The position numbers were made by a program, and so were the translations under genes. Positions 24,141-33,065 of a DNA stretch of 64,000 nt are shown here, piece by piece. Position 1 is the first letter of the stretch; the number at the start of each line of letters is the position of its first letter. Below the pieces are notes generated by a model that saw only the letters and a program-made list of their open reading frames with translations, was not told the origin of the DNA and did no database searches. Source of the DNA: Streptomyces composti (GTDB lineage: Bacteria > Actinomycetota > Actinomycetes > Streptomycetales > Streptomycetaceae); the NCBI RefSeq assembly GCF_012034205.1, contig NZ_JAATEM010000021.1, positions 1-64,000 of the forward strand, in the 5' to 3' direction.

Positions 24141-25436
24141 GTGAAGACCAGAAGCACCCGAGCGATTCCGAGTGCGGCCGTGCTCACCGTGGGCGGGCTG
24201 CTGCTCACCGCCTGCGGTTCGTCCGGTGACGGCGGCTCCGGGCAGGCCGGCCCCGCCTCGTTCGAGGGGCGCGGGCCCATCAGCTACGTGGCCGCCAAGG
24301 ACACCACCGGCACCATCCAGCCGTTGATCGACCGCTGGAACAAGCAGCACCCGGACGAGAAGGTCACCTTCATCCAGCTGCCCACCGACGCGGACGCCCA
24401 GCGGCAGCAGATGATCCAGAACGCGGAGACGAAGTCCGACGCCTACACGGTGCTCTCCCTCGACGTCGTGTGGACCTCGGAGTTCGCCGCCCACCAGTGG
24501 ATCGACCGGCTGCCCGAGAAACAGTTCCCGCTCGGCAGGATGCTCGAGCCGGTGGTGGAGACCGCCAAGTACCGCGACGGCCTCTACGCGGTCCCGCACA
24601 GCTCCGACGGCGGCATGCTCTACTACCGCACCGACCTGCTGAAGAAGGCCGGCGTCAAGGCTCCCCCGAAGACCTGGGCGGAGATGAAGGACGCCTGCGC
24701 GAAGGTCCAGAAGCTGCCCGAGGGCAAGGGCGTGGGCTGCTACGCCGGTCAGTTCCAGAAGTACGAGGGCCTGACCGTGAACTTCTCCGAGGCCGTGCAC
24801 TCGGCGGGCGGCGTGGTCACCGGACCCGACGGCAAGCCCGACGTCGACACCCCGGAGGCGAAGCAGGGCCTGGACTTCCTGGTCGGCTCGCTCAAGGACG
24901 GCACCATCCCCAAGAAGGCCGTCACCTACCTCGAGGAGGACGGCCGGCAGGCCTTCCAGAACGGCAAGCTGGTCTTCCTGCGCAACTGGCCCTACGTCTA
25001 CTCCCACGCCCAGAAGAGCGACGTCAGGGGCAAGTTCGCGGTCGCTCCGCTGCCCGGCCTGAACGGCCCCGGCTCCTCCAGCCTCGGCGGGCACAACCTG
25101 GCCGTCTCGTCGTTCGCCAAGAACAAGGCGACGGCGCTCGACTTCATCAAGTTCATGACCAGCGAGCAGAGCACCGAGACCCTCCTGAAGGAGGCCTCGC
25201 TCGCCCCGCCGTACGCCTCCCTGTACGACGACCAGCAGCTGATCGACCAGTACCCCTACCTGCCGGTGCTCAAGGAGTCCATCGTGCGCGCCGTGCCCCG
25301 GCCCCGGGTGGTGCCCTACGGCGATGTGACCGCGTCGATCCAGCGGGAGGCCTACGCCGCGCTGACGGGCTCCAAGAGCAGCGCCGACGCGCTGAAGGCG
25401 CTGCAGGCCGACCTGCAGAAGTCCGTCGCGCAGTGA
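24141..25436 (+). CDS. Sugar ABC transporter substrate-binding lipoprotein
   Basis: A 431-residue family 1 solute-binding protein. The signal peptide ends in a lipobox (GGLLLTACGSS), so the mature protein is a lipid-anchored receptor. Typical segments are LIDRWNKQHPDEKVTFIQLP, YAVPHSSDGGMLYYRTDLL, QAFQNGKLVFLRNWPYVYSH and AVAPLPGLNGPGSSSLGGHN. Similarity to maltose/trehalose/alpha-glucoside binding proteins, plus the downstream glucosidase, points to alpha-glucosides. GTG 24141 has AGGAG upstream. First gene of the operon; no ATPase gene is present, so the shared MsiK ATPase is probably used. Confidence 0.92.
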   Translation: MKTRSTRAIPSAAVLTVGGLLLTACGSSGDGGSGQAGPASFEGRGPISYVAAKDTTGTIQPLIDRWNKQHPDEKVTFIQLPTDADAQRQQMIQNAETKSDAYTVLSLDVVWTSEFAAHQWIDRLPEKQFPLGRMLEPVVETAKYRDGLYAVPHSSDGGMLYYRTDLLKKAGVKAPPKTWAEMKDACAKVQKLPEGKGVGCYAGQFQKYEGLTVNFSEAVHSAGGVVTGPDGKPDVDTPEAKQGLDFLVGSLKDGTIPKKAVTYLEEDGRQAFQNGKLVFLRNWPYVYSHAQKSDVRGKFAVAPLPGLNGPGSSSLGGHNLAVSSFAKNKATALDFIKFMTSEQSTETLLKEASLAPPYASLYDDQQLIDQYPYLPVLKESIVRAVPRPRVVPYGDVTASIQREAYAALTGSKSSADALKALQADLQKSVAQ

Positions 25437-25448
25437 GGAGGCGGGCCG

Positions 25449-26507
25449 ATGTCGCACACCCGTGTTCCCCCGCCGTCCCCGGACGCTGACGTCGTGACCG
25501 GTGCCCCGGCCGTGCCGGCCCGTACCGAACGCCCCGCCCCGCGCGGCGGGCGCAGGACGGTCCGTGCCACCAGCGGCACCGCCGGCATGGCCGCCCTGCT
25601 GGTGTCCCCGACGCTGCTGGTGCTGGCCGTCGTGGTGCTCTACCCGACGGTGATGGCGCTGCACGAGTCGCTGTACGGGCCGAAGGGCCTCGACCCCGAG
25701 ACCGGGTTCATCAGCGACACCGAACCGTTCGTGGGCCTGCAGAACTACGCCGACATCCTCGGCGAGGCCGGTGAGCGCTTCTGGAACGCCTTCTGGAACA
25801 CCACGTTCTTCACCGTCGTCACGGTCACCCTGGAGACGGTGATCGGGGTCGCCATGGCCCTGATCATGCACAAGGCGTTCCGCGGCCGCGGCTTCGTGCG
25901 GGCGGGCATCCTGATCCCCTGGGCCGTGCCCACGGCCATCTCCGGTCTGCTGTGGCGGTGGATCTTCAACAGCGACGGCGTGGCCAACGCCCTCCTCGGC
26001 CGGCAGATCCTGTGGACCAGTGAGGGCTTCCAGGCCAAGCTCGCGGTGATCGTCGCCGAGGTGTGGAAGACGGCCCCGTTCATCGGCCTGCTCGTGCTCG
26101 CCGGCCTCCAGGTGATCCCCAAGGAGGTGTACGAGGCCGCCCGCATCGACGGCGCCGGCCGGGCCCGCCGCTTCTGGCACGTCACCCTGCCGCTGGTGAA
26201 GCCCGCGCTGCTGGTGGCGGTGCTCTTCCGCTGCATGGACGCGCTCAGGATGTTCGACCTGCCGTACATCCTGATCGGTGCGCAGAAGAACTCGGTGGAG
26301 ACGCTGTCGATGCTCGCCCAGAACGAGGCGTCCAACGTGCGCTTCGGGCCGGCCTCCGCCTACGCGGTGATCCTCTTCGTCTATGTCTTCCTGATCGCGC
26401 TGGCGTTCGTCCGGCTGCTGGGCACCGACCTGGTCGGGGACACCGGTACGCCGGAGCGGAGCCGGAGGTTCGGCCGGCGCCGCAAGTCCGCGGAGGTGAC
26501 GGCATGA
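25449..26507 (+). CDS. Sugar ABC transporter permease (MalF-like)
   Basis: A 352-residue membrane protein with six predicted helices after a proline-rich cytoplasmic N-terminus. The EAA loop reads EVYEAARIDGAGRARRFWHV followed by TLPLVKPALL, the contact site for the ATPase. It begins 12 bases after the binding-protein gene, and its stop overlaps the second permease start (ATGA). Together they form the heterodimeric channel of an alpha-glucoside importer. Confidence 0.92.
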   Translation: MSHTRVPPPSPDADVVTGAPAVPARTERPAPRGGRRTVRATSGTAGMAALLVSPTLLVLAVVVLYPTVMALHESLYGPKGLDPETGFISDTEPFVGLQNYADILGEAGERFWNAFWNTTFFTVVTVTLETVIGVAMALIMHKAFRGRGFVRAGILIPWAVPTAISGLLWRWIFNSDGVANALLGRQILWTSEGFQAKLAVIVAEVWKTAPFIGLLVLAGLQVIPKEVYEAARIDGAGRARRFWHVTLPLVKPALLVAVLFRCMDALRMFDLPYILIGAQKNSVETLSMLAQNEASNVRFGPASAYAVILFVYVFLIALAFVRLLGTDLVGDTGTPERSRRFGRRRKSAEVTA

Positions 26508-27367
26508 CCGCTTCCACGCTCACGATCACACGGCGCCCCGCGCGGCGGCGCCGGCACAACGGCCTGCTGTACGCGGGAGTCGCGGCAGTGGTGATCTACT
26601 GCCTCGCCCCGTTCTACTGGATGCTGGTCTCCAGCCTGCGCCGCAGCTCGGACATCTTCGACACCTCGCTGCTGCCCTCGCCGGTGTCCTTCGAGAACTA
26701 CACGAGGGTGTTCGACCCGGCCCAGGGGTTCGGGCGGGCGCTCCTCAACAGCCTGGTCGTCGCCGGGGTCACCACCGTGGCGGCGCTGCTGCTGGCGACG
26801 TTCACCGCGTACGCCATGGCCCGGCTGGAGTTCCGCTTCAAGCGGCTGATCCTCACCCTGATCATCGCCACCTCGATGTTCCCGGTGGTGTCGATCGTGG
26901 TGCCGCTGCTGAAGCTGTTCACCGACATCGGCTGGATCAACACCTACCAGTCGATGATCGTGCCGAGCATGTCCTTCGCGCTGCCGCTGGCGGTGTGGAA
27001 CCTGACCACGTTCTTCCGGCAGATGCCGGACGAGCTGGAGCACGCCGCCATGGTGGACGGCTGCACCCGGGGCCAGGCCTTCCGCAAGATCATCATTCCG
27101 CTGGCCGCGCCGGGCATCTTCACCACCGCGATCATCACCTTCATCGCGGCCTGGAACGAGTTCCTCATCGCCCTGTCGATGACCAACCGCCCGGAGATGC
27201 AGACCGCCCCGGTCGCCATCTCCAAGTTCACCGGGGCCACGACGTGGGAGACCCCCTTCGGCAGCCAGATGGCCGCCGGAGTCGTGGTCACCATCCCCTT
27301 GGTGATCATGGTGCTGCTGTTCCAGCGCCGGATCGTCGCCGGCCTCACCGCCGGCGCGGCCAAGTAA
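26504..27367 (+). CDS. Sugar ABC transporter permease (MalG-like)
   Basis: A 287-residue permease with six helices. The EAA loop is ELEHAAMVDGCTRGQAFRKI followed by IIPLAAPGIF. The opening VIYCLAPFYWMLVSSLR and the ending RIVAGLTAGAAK are typical for the MalG branch. It overlaps the upstream permease by four bases and is followed 55 bases later by the glucosidase gene. Confidence 0.93.
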   Translation: MTASTLTITRRPARRRRHNGLLYAGVAAVVIYCLAPFYWMLVSSLRRSSDIFDTSLLPSPVSFENYTRVFDPAQGFGRALLNSLVVAGVTTVAALLLATFTAYAMARLEFRFKRLILTLIIATSMFPVVSIVVPLLKLFTDIGWINTYQSMIVPSMSFALPLAVWNLTTFFRQMPDELEHAAMVDGCTRGQAFRKIIIPLAAPGIFTTAIITFIAAWNEFLIALSMTNRPEMQTAPVAISKFTGATTWETPFGSQMAAGVVVTIPLVIMVLLFQRRIVAGLTAGAAK

Positions 27368-27422
27368 CCCCGTACCGCTGTCCGTCCGACCGTTCCCTCT
27401 TGCTCAGGAGTACTCGACGCCC

Positions 27423-29066
27423 ATGTCCGGCACCGCAGCACCCTGGTGGCGCAGCGCCGTCATCTACCAGGTCTACATCCGCAGCTTCGCCGACGGTAAC
27501 GGCGACGGCGTCGGTGACATCGCCGGCATCCGCTCCCGTCTGCCGTATCTGAAGTCGCTGGGTGTGGACGCCATCTGGATCAACCCCTGGTACAAGTCGC
27601 CCATGGCGGACCACGGTTACGACGTGGCCGACTTCCGGGAGATCGACCCGCTCTTCGGCTCCACCGCCGAGGCGGAGCGGCTGATCGAGGAGGCGCATGA
27701 GCACGGGATCCGCGTCATCCCGGACATCGTGCCCAACCACACCTCCGACCAGCACGCCTGGTTCCGCGCCGCACTGGAGGCGGGACCGGGCAGCCCGGAG
27801 CGTGAGCGCTACATCTTCCGCAAGGGGCGCGGGCCGGACGGCGCCGAACCGCCCAACGACTGGGTGTCCTGCTTCGGCGGCCCGGCCTGGACCCGCGTCC
27901 CGGACGGCGAGTGGTACCTGCACCTCTTCGCCCCCGAGCAGCCCGACCTCAACTGGCAGCACCCGGACGTGCTCGCGGAGTTCGAGTCGATCCTGCGCTT
28001 CTGGCTGAGCCGGGGCGTGGACGGCTTCCGCATCGACGTGGCGCACGGCCTGGTCAAACACCCCGACCTGCCCGACCTGCCGCCCCGCCGCGACCCCGAC
28101 GCGGAGCCGTCCCGCCCGCACCAGGACCACCCGCACTGGGACCGCGACGAGGTCCACGACATCTACCGGGTCTGGCGCAAGATCGCCGACGAGTACCCCG
28201 GCGACCGCTGCTTCGTCGCCGAGGCCTGGGCGGACACCCCCGAGCGGCTCGCCGCCTACGTCCGCCCCGACGGTCTGCACACGGCGTTCAACTTCAACTT
28301 CCTGATGTCGGGCTGGGACGCCAAGGACCTGCGCGACGTCATCGACGATTCCCTCGCCATGCTCGGCGCGGTCGGGGCCCCCGCGACCTGGGTGCTCTCC
28401 AACCACGACGTCATGCGCCACCCCAGCCGCTTTGGCCGCGAACGCGTCCGGCGCTGGGCGGCCAACGAGCGCTACGTCCCCGAGGGCCCCCTCGACCTGG
28501 AGCTGGGCATCCGCCGGGCCCGCGCCGCGACCCTGCTGATGCTCGCCCTGCCCGGCGGCGCCTACATCTACCAGGGTGAGGAACTCGGCCTGCCCGAGGT
28601 CGAGGACCTCCCCGAGTCCGTGCTGCAGGACCCGGTCTGGGAGCGCTCGGGGCACACCGACCGGGGCCGCGACGGCTGCCGGGTGCCCATCCCGTGGTCC
28701 GGCGACAGCGCCCCCTACGGCTTCAGCCCCGACGACGCCACCGCGTCCCCCTGGCTGCCGCAGCCGGCCGGCTGGGCGCGCTACAGCGTGGCCGCGCAGA
28801 CCGGCGACCCGGACTCCATGCTGGAGCTCTACCGCGCGGCCCTCGGGCTGCGCCGCGAGCACCCCGCCCTCGGTGACGGCGGCCTCACCTGGCTGGACGC
28901 CCCGGAGGGTGTGCTCGCCTTCACCCGCTCCCCGGGCTTCGTCTGCGTCGTCAACCTCTCCGCGGAGCCGTGCGAGCTGCCGCCGCACTCCTCCGTCCTG
29001 CTCGCCAGCGGTCCCCTGGAGGACGGCCTGCTGCCGGCGGACCAGGCGGTGTGGCTGCGGCAGTAG
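27423..29066 (+). CDS. GH13 alpha-glucosidase (oligo-1,6/alpha-1,4-glucosidase type)
   Basis: A 547-residue cytoplasmic GH13 enzyme, beginning APWWRSAVIYQVYIRSFADG. The catalytic triad is visible: nucleophile Asp205 in GFRIDVAHG, acid/base Glu267 in CFVAEAWA and Asp329 in VLSNHDV, plus DIVPNHTS (region I). Such enzymes hydrolyse maltose, isomaltose, trehalose-derived or sucrose-like alpha-glucosides after import. Operon position behind the two permeases fits. The start ATG 27423 has AGGAG 12 bases upstream, a little far. Confidence 0.93.
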   Translation: MSGTAAPWWRSAVIYQVYIRSFADGNGDGVGDIAGIRSRLPYLKSLGVDAIWINPWYKSPMADHGYDVADFREIDPLFGSTAEAERLIEEAHEHGIRVIPDIVPNHTSDQHAWFRAALEAGPGSPERERYIFRKGRGPDGAEPPNDWVSCFGGPAWTRVPDGEWYLHLFAPEQPDLNWQHPDVLAEFESILRFWLSRGVDGFRIDVAHGLVKHPDLPDLPPRRDPDAEPSRPHQDHPHWDRDEVHDIYRVWRKIADEYPGDRCFVAEAWADTPERLAAYVRPDGLHTAFNFNFLMSGWDAKDLRDVIDDSLAMLGAVGAPATWVLSNHDVMRHPSRFGRERVRRWAANERYVPEGPLDLELGIRRARAATLLMLALPGGAYIYQGEELGLPEVEDLPESVLQDPVWERSGHTDRGRDGCRVPIPWSGDSAPYGFSPDDATASPWLPQPAGWARYSVAAQTGDPDSMLELYRAALGLRREHPALGDGGLTWLDAPEGVLAFTRSPGFVCVVNLSAEPCELPPHSSVLLASGPLEDGLLPADQAVWLRQ

Positions 29067-29376
29067 GCACCCCCTGGCCGGCATCGGCGGGTGGGCCGGC
29101 CGGCAGCAGCGATCGCCGCCGGCGGCCACCGGCTTTCCGGCCCGCTCCCGTCCCCCCCGGGGGGACGGGCCGGGACGAGCCCCGCCCCTCGGGGCGGTCG
29201 GGAAGCGCCCTTCCTCTTCGCTCCAGGGAACCCGGAAGGCGCACTTCCCGCCGGGCGTCCGGGACGGCCCCGCTCTCCGGGGGCACCCGGGAACCGCCCG
29301 GTCCTCCTCCGGGGCCGGGGCCGCGACGTGCCCGCGGTTTCCGGCCCCGGGGAGCCGGGCGCACAGGAGGTTCTCC
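29067..29376. other. 310-bp noncoding region after the glucosidase
   Basis: No gene is visible. It holds a 23-base GC-only palindrome at 29147-29169 (CCCGTCCCCCC around a central C, then its complement) that could end the glucosidase transcript. An intact Shine-Dalgarno sequence AGGAGG at 29364-29369 lies just before the ruined Fpg/Nei start. Confidence 0.5.
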
Positions 29377-30172
29377 AGGCCCGGACTGCCGGATGCCGAG
29401 GGGTTCCGCCAAGTGCCGGAGTCCTGCGCGCTGGGCCGGTCCGTCCGCCGGGTCGACGTGCGCGATCCGGGCGTTCTGCACGAGGCGAGCGCACGACGGC
29501 TGCGCACGGCGCTCGAAGGGAGGCGGTTCACCGGGACCCGGCGGCACGGCAAGCGGCTGCCGCCCGCGCCGGCGGCCCCGTGCTCGCGCTGCACTCCGGC
29601 ATGACCGGCAGCCTGCACTGCGCCCGCCCCGGCGATCCCGTCCACGTGCACGACCGGGTGCCGTTCACCCTGACCGGCGGGCACCGGCTCCCCTACCGCG
29701 ACCAGCGCAAGCCGAAGGGCCCGTGGCTGCCGGAGGACGCCGCCGCGGCGGACCGGCTGCTGCGGGACCAGGGGCCCGACGCCCCGGCGGTGGACCGCGA
29801 CGGGTTCGAGGCAGCGCTGGCGGGGCGCCCTCCCGGGTCAAGGCCGTCCTCACCGACCAGTCCGCCCTGGCCGGGCTGGGCACTCTGCTGGCGGACGAGG
29901 TGCTCTGGCGGGCCGGAGTCACCCCCGCCCGGCGCGCGAGCGACCTCACCGAGGGCGAACGGCGGCGGCTGTACACCGGGATGCGCCGCGCCCTGCGCTC
30001 CACGGTCCCCGGCGGCCGCGTACCGGCACGCGACACCTGGCTCACCGGGCACCGCGACGCCCCCGACCCGCACTGCCCGCGCGGCGGCGGCCCGCTGCGC
30101 CGCTCCCGGCCGGCGGGCCGCGGCACGGTGTGGTGCCCCCGGTCCCGGCCCGAGGACGGGCCGCGGCGCTGA
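29377..30172 (+). pseudogene. Broken Fpg/Nei-family DNA glycosylase gene
   Basis: Three reading frames together spell a formamidopyrimidine/endonuclease VIII-like glycosylase. Segment 1 (29377 to about 29560) gives PGLPDAEGFRQV and VDVRDPGVLHEASARRLRTA. Segment 2 (about 29565-29825) gives VLALHSGMTGSLHCARPGDP and YRDQRKPKGPW. Segment 3 (about 29830-30172) gives VKAVLTDQSALAGLGTLLAD, the helix-two-turn-helix, and a finger-like end. Lesions: the start codon is AGG where ATG is expected, the catalytic Glu3 is Gly, two frameshifts are present, and the zinc-finger cysteines are mostly lost. AGGAGG remains 8 bases before the dead start. A sequencing error cannot explain all of these. Confidence 0.85.
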
Positions 30173-30194
30173 CCGCGGCGGTTACCCTCTCGGG

Positions 30195-30554
30195 GTGACA
30201 GAGAACCTTCCTCCTTGCCCCAAGTGCTCCTGCGCCTACACCTACGAGATGAACACCCTGGTGGTCTGCCCGGAGTGCGCCCATGAGTGGTCGCTCGCCG
30301 ACAGCACCGCCGAGGAGGCCGACGGCTCCGGCGAGCGCGTGGTCCGCGACTCGGTCGGCAATGTGCTGCAGGACGGCGACAGCGTGGTCGTCGTGAAGGC
30401 GCTCAAGGTCAAGGGCCACCCCACCGGGATCAAGGCCGGCACCAAGGTGCGCGGCATCCGTCTGGTCGACGGCGTCGACGGCCACGACATCGACTGCAGG
30501 ATCGACGGCTTCGGCGCGATGCAGCTGAAGTCCAGCGTGGTCAAGAAGGCCTGA
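30195..30554 (+). CDS. Zinc ribbon YjdM/PhnA-family protein
   Basis: A 119-residue protein with an N-terminal zinc ribbon (PCPKCSCAYTYEMNTLVVCP, then ECAHEW) and a C-terminal SH3-like domain (VRDSVGNVLQDGDSVVVVKA, IDCRIDGFGAMQLKSSVVKK). This is the conserved YjdM family, historically called alkylphosphonate uptake protein PhnA. A direct role in phosphonate use is not established, and no phosphonate genes are nearby. The GTG start at 30195 is 22 bases after the pseudogene stop. Confidence 0.9.
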   Translation: MTENLPPCPKCSCAYTYEMNTLVVCPECAHEWSLADSTAEEADGSGERVVRDSVGNVLQDGDSVVVVKALKVKGHPTGIKAGTKVRGIRLVDGVDGHDIDCRIDGFGAMQLKSSVVKKA

Positions 30555-30600
30555 CCCGGCCGGCCGCGCCCGTTTCCGGCCCGGCCCCTCCTCGCTTCCG

Positions 30601-30671
30601 CCTCCCGGGGCGTCGCGGTCCCGGCCTCCCGGGGCGTCGCGGTCCCGGCTTCCGGGGCGTCGCGGTCCCGG
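30601..30671. repeat. Three tandem copies of a 24-bp GC-rich repeat
   Basis: Units at 30601-30624, 30625-30648 and 30649-30671 (23 bases, slightly diverged) share the core CGGGGCGTCGCGGTCCCGG. It is intergenic, between the YjdM gene and the arsR-sulP operon. A fourth partial unit may follow (CTTCTTCGGGCATCG). Confidence 0.85.
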
Positions 30672-30691
30672 CTTCTTCGGGCATCGATGGA

Positions 30692-30726
30692 TTGACGAAT
30701 TGCAAAAATTCGCAATTGATTAGATG
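30692..30726 (+). promoter_or_regulatory. AT-rich promoter/operator before arsR-sulP
   Basis: TTGACG at 30692-30697 is a plausible -35 box. Inverted repeat AATTGC (30698-30703) and GCAATT (30712-30717), separated by eight AT-rich bases, occupies the spacer, and a -10 box would fall in ATTGATTAGAT. Such dyads are bound by ArsR-family repressors. The patch is strikingly AT-rich for this chromosome. About 93 bases of leader follow to the GTG start. Confidence 0.6.
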
Positions 30727-30818
30727 CTTTGCTGGTCATTCCCGCAGTTCCCGCCCCGCCGCGTTCCGCGCCGGGCGCCCGCGGGAGTCCGTCCAGACGC
30801 TGGGGAAGCCGAGGAGTC

Positions 30819-31160
30819 GTGTCCGTTCCGCTGTACCAGGCCAAGGCCGAGTTCTTCCGGATGCTCGGGCACCCGGTACGGATCCGGGTGCTGGAGCTGC
30901 TGCAGGAGGGGCCGCGGCCGGTGCGCGAGCTGCTCACCGAGATCGAGGTGGAGCCGTCCAGCCTCTCCCAGCAGCTGGCGGTGCTGCGGCGGTCCGGGAT
31001 CGTCACCGCCACCCGCGAGGGCCCGACCGTCGTCTACGAGCTGGCCGGCGGTGACGTGGCCGATCTGATGCGGGCGGCGCGCCGGATCCTCACCGAGATG
31101 CTGGCCGGCCGCAACGAGCTGCTGACCGAGCTGCGGGACGGCGAGGTCGCCGCGCGATGA
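30819..31160 (+). CDS. ArsR-family winged-helix regulator (first of two)
   Basis: A 113-residue ArsR/SmtB-fold regulator: SVPLYQAKAEFFRMLGHPVR, IRVLELLQEGPRPVREL, then the recognition helix region SSLSQQLAVLRRSGIVTATR and wing EGPTVVYELAG. It contains no cysteine, so the usual metal-thiolate sensing site is absent. GTG 30819 has GAGGAG upstream. Its stop overlaps the start of the SulP gene (ATGA), so it probably autoregulates the operon through the AT-rich dyad. Confidence 0.9.
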   Translation: MSVPLYQAKAEFFRMLGHPVRIRVLELLQEGPRPVRELLTEIEVEPSSLSQQLAVLRRSGIVTATREGPTVVYELAGGDVADLMRAARRILTEMLAGRNELLTELRDGEVAAR

Positions 31161-32881
31161 GCTCCAGGATCCGCCGGGCCGGGGCCCGGATCGTCTCGCT
31201 GCTGCCTGCCCGCGCCGACCTGAAGCAGATGGGCCGCGACCCCCGCAGGGACCTGCTGGCCGGGCTGACCGTCGCCATCGTGGCGCTGCCGCTCGCGCTC
31301 GGCTTCGGGGTGTCCTCCGGGCTCGGCGCGGAGGCCGGCCTGGCCACCGCCGTGGTCGCGGGCGCCCTGGCCGCCCTGTTCGGCGGCTCCAACCTCCAGG
31401 TGTCGGGGCCCACCGGCGCCATGACGGTGGTGCTCGTCCCGATCGTCGCCCAGCACGGCCCGGGCGGTGTGCTCACCGTCGGCCTGCTGGCCGGGCTGAT
31501 GCTGGTCGCCCTCGCCGTGCTGCGGGCCGGCAAGTACATGCAGTACGTGCCCGCACCGGTGGTGGAGGGCTTCACCCTCGGCATCGCCTGCGTGATCGCC
31601 CTGCAGCAGGTGCCCAACGCCCTCGGCGTGCCCAAGCCGGAGGGCGAGCGGGTGCTCGTCGTCACCTGGCGGGCGGTCCAGGAGTTCTGGCACTCCCCGA
31701 ACTGGACCGCCGTCGCCCTCGCCGTCTCGGTGGCCGCGGTCATGCTGATCGGCGCCCGGCTGCGCCCGTCCGTGCCCTTCTCGATCGTGGCGGTCATCGC
31801 CGCGACGGTGGTGGCCCAGGTCGCCGGCCTGGACGACGCGCAGCCCATCGGCGACCTCCCCGCCGGGCTCCCCGCGCCCTCGCTGTCCTTCCTCGAACCC
31901 GGTGAGCTGGGCACCCTGCTCGCCCCCGCGGTCGCGGTCGCCGCGCTGGCCGCCCTGGAGTCCCTGCTGTCGGCCTCCGTCGCCGACGGCATGACGGTCG
32001 GCCAGAAGCACGACCCGGACCGCGAACTGTTCGGCCAGGGCCTGGCCAACATCGCCTCGCCCCTGTTCGGCGGCGTCCCCGCGACCGGAGCCATCGCCCG
32101 CACCGCGGTCAACGTCCGCACCGGCGCGAGCTCCCGCCTCGCCTCCCTCACCCACGCCGCGGTCCTCGCCGTGATCGTCTTCGCGGCGGCCCCCCTGGTG
32201 TCCAGGATCCCGCTCGCCGCGCTCGCCGGCGTGCTGCTGGCCACCGCGGTCCGCATGGTCGAGGTGGGCTCCCTGCGCGCCATGGCGAAGGCCACCCGCT
32301 CCGACGCGCTGATCCTGGTCCTGACCGCGGTCGCCACCCTCGCCTTCGACCTCGTCTACGCCGTGATCACCGGCCTGCTCGTCGCCGGAGCCCTCGCCCT
32401 GCGCGCCGTCGCCAAGCAGGCCCGCCTCGACCAGGTCCCGCTCGACCGCGGCGACCACAGCGCCGAGGAGCACGCGCTGCTCGCCGAGCACATCGTCGCC
32501 TACCGCATCGACGGCCCGCTGTTCTTCGCCGCCGCCCACCGCTTCCTGCTGGAGCTGTCCGAGGTGGCCGACGTCCGCGTGGTCATCCTGCGCATGTCCC
32601 GGGTGACCACCATGGACGCCACCGGCGCCCTGGTCCTGAAGGACGCGGTGGAGAAGCTCAACCGGCGCGGCATCCTCGTGCTCGCCTCCGGCATACGCCC
32701 CGGCCAGCGCCAGGTCCTCGACTCCGTCGGCGCGCTGGAGCTGCTGCGGCCCACGGGCCGGGAGTTCGCGACGACCCCCGAGGCCATCCGCGCCGCCCGG
32801 GACCACCTGGAGACCACCGGCGTCCTCACCGTCCCGCCCGCCCGCACCCCGAGCGCCGCCGAGGACGGAGCCCTGCGCTGA
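31157..32881 (+). CDS. SulP/SLC26-family anion transporter with STAS domain
   Basis: A 574-residue protein. The membrane domain (about 35-420) has PRRDLLAGLTVAIVALPLAL, GFGVSSGLGAEAGLATAVVA, FGGSNLQVSGPTGAMTVVL and GGVPATGAIARTAVNVRTGA, all SLC26 hallmarks. The C-terminal STAS domain (about 445-545) includes DVRVVILRMSRVTTMDATGA. Substrates of bacterial SulP proteins include sulfate, bicarbonate and dicarboxylates; none is indicated here. Coupled to the upstream arsR gene. Confidence 0.93.
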   Translation: MSSRIRRAGARIVSLLPARADLKQMGRDPRRDLLAGLTVAIVALPLALGFGVSSGLGAEAGLATAVVAGALAALFGGSNLQVSGPTGAMTVVLVPIVAQHGPGGVLTVGLLAGLMLVALAVLRAGKYMQYVPAPVVEGFTLGIACVIALQQVPNALGVPKPEGERVLVVTWRAVQEFWHSPNWTAVALAVSVAAVMLIGARLRPSVPFSIVAVIAATVVAQVAGLDDAQPIGDLPAGLPAPSLSFLEPGELGTLLAPAVAVAALAALESLLSASVADGMTVGQKHDPDRELFGQGLANIASPLFGGVPATGAIARTAVNVRTGASSRLASLTHAAVLAVIVFAAAPLVSRIPLAALAGVLLATAVRMVEVGSLRAMAKATRSDALILVLTAVATLAFDLVYAVITGLLVAGALALRAVAKQARLDQVPLDRGDHSAEEHALLAEHIVAYRIDGPLFFAAAHRFLLELSEVADVRVVILRMSRVTTMDATGALVLKDAVEKLNRRGILVLASGIRPGQRQVLDSVGALELLRPTGREFATTPEAIRAARDHLETTGVLTVPPARTPSAAEDGALR

Positions 32882-33065
32882 GCCCGCGGCCGGCGCGGAA
32901 CGGCCCCCGGGCCCTCACGCGACGTACTTCACACCGCCTCGCTTGGGTGCGGCCGGTGCCGCAGGCGAGGATGGGCCGCATGTGGGTGACGACTGTGTGC
33001 ACGCGAGGCGCCGGGGCGCGGCCGGCGGGACCGTGCGGCCGGACCGCTGGGGAGGCGACGGCACG

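Noticed and set aside
29147..29169. GC-only palindrome after the glucosidase gene as a definite terminator
   Set aside because: The stem is strong, but the arms directly abut with almost no loop and there is no T tract, so I list it only as part of the noncoding region.
30601..30671. CRISPR array
   Set aside because: The 24-bp repeats are directly adjacent without spacers and no cas genes are present. No CRISPR array was seen anywhere in the window.
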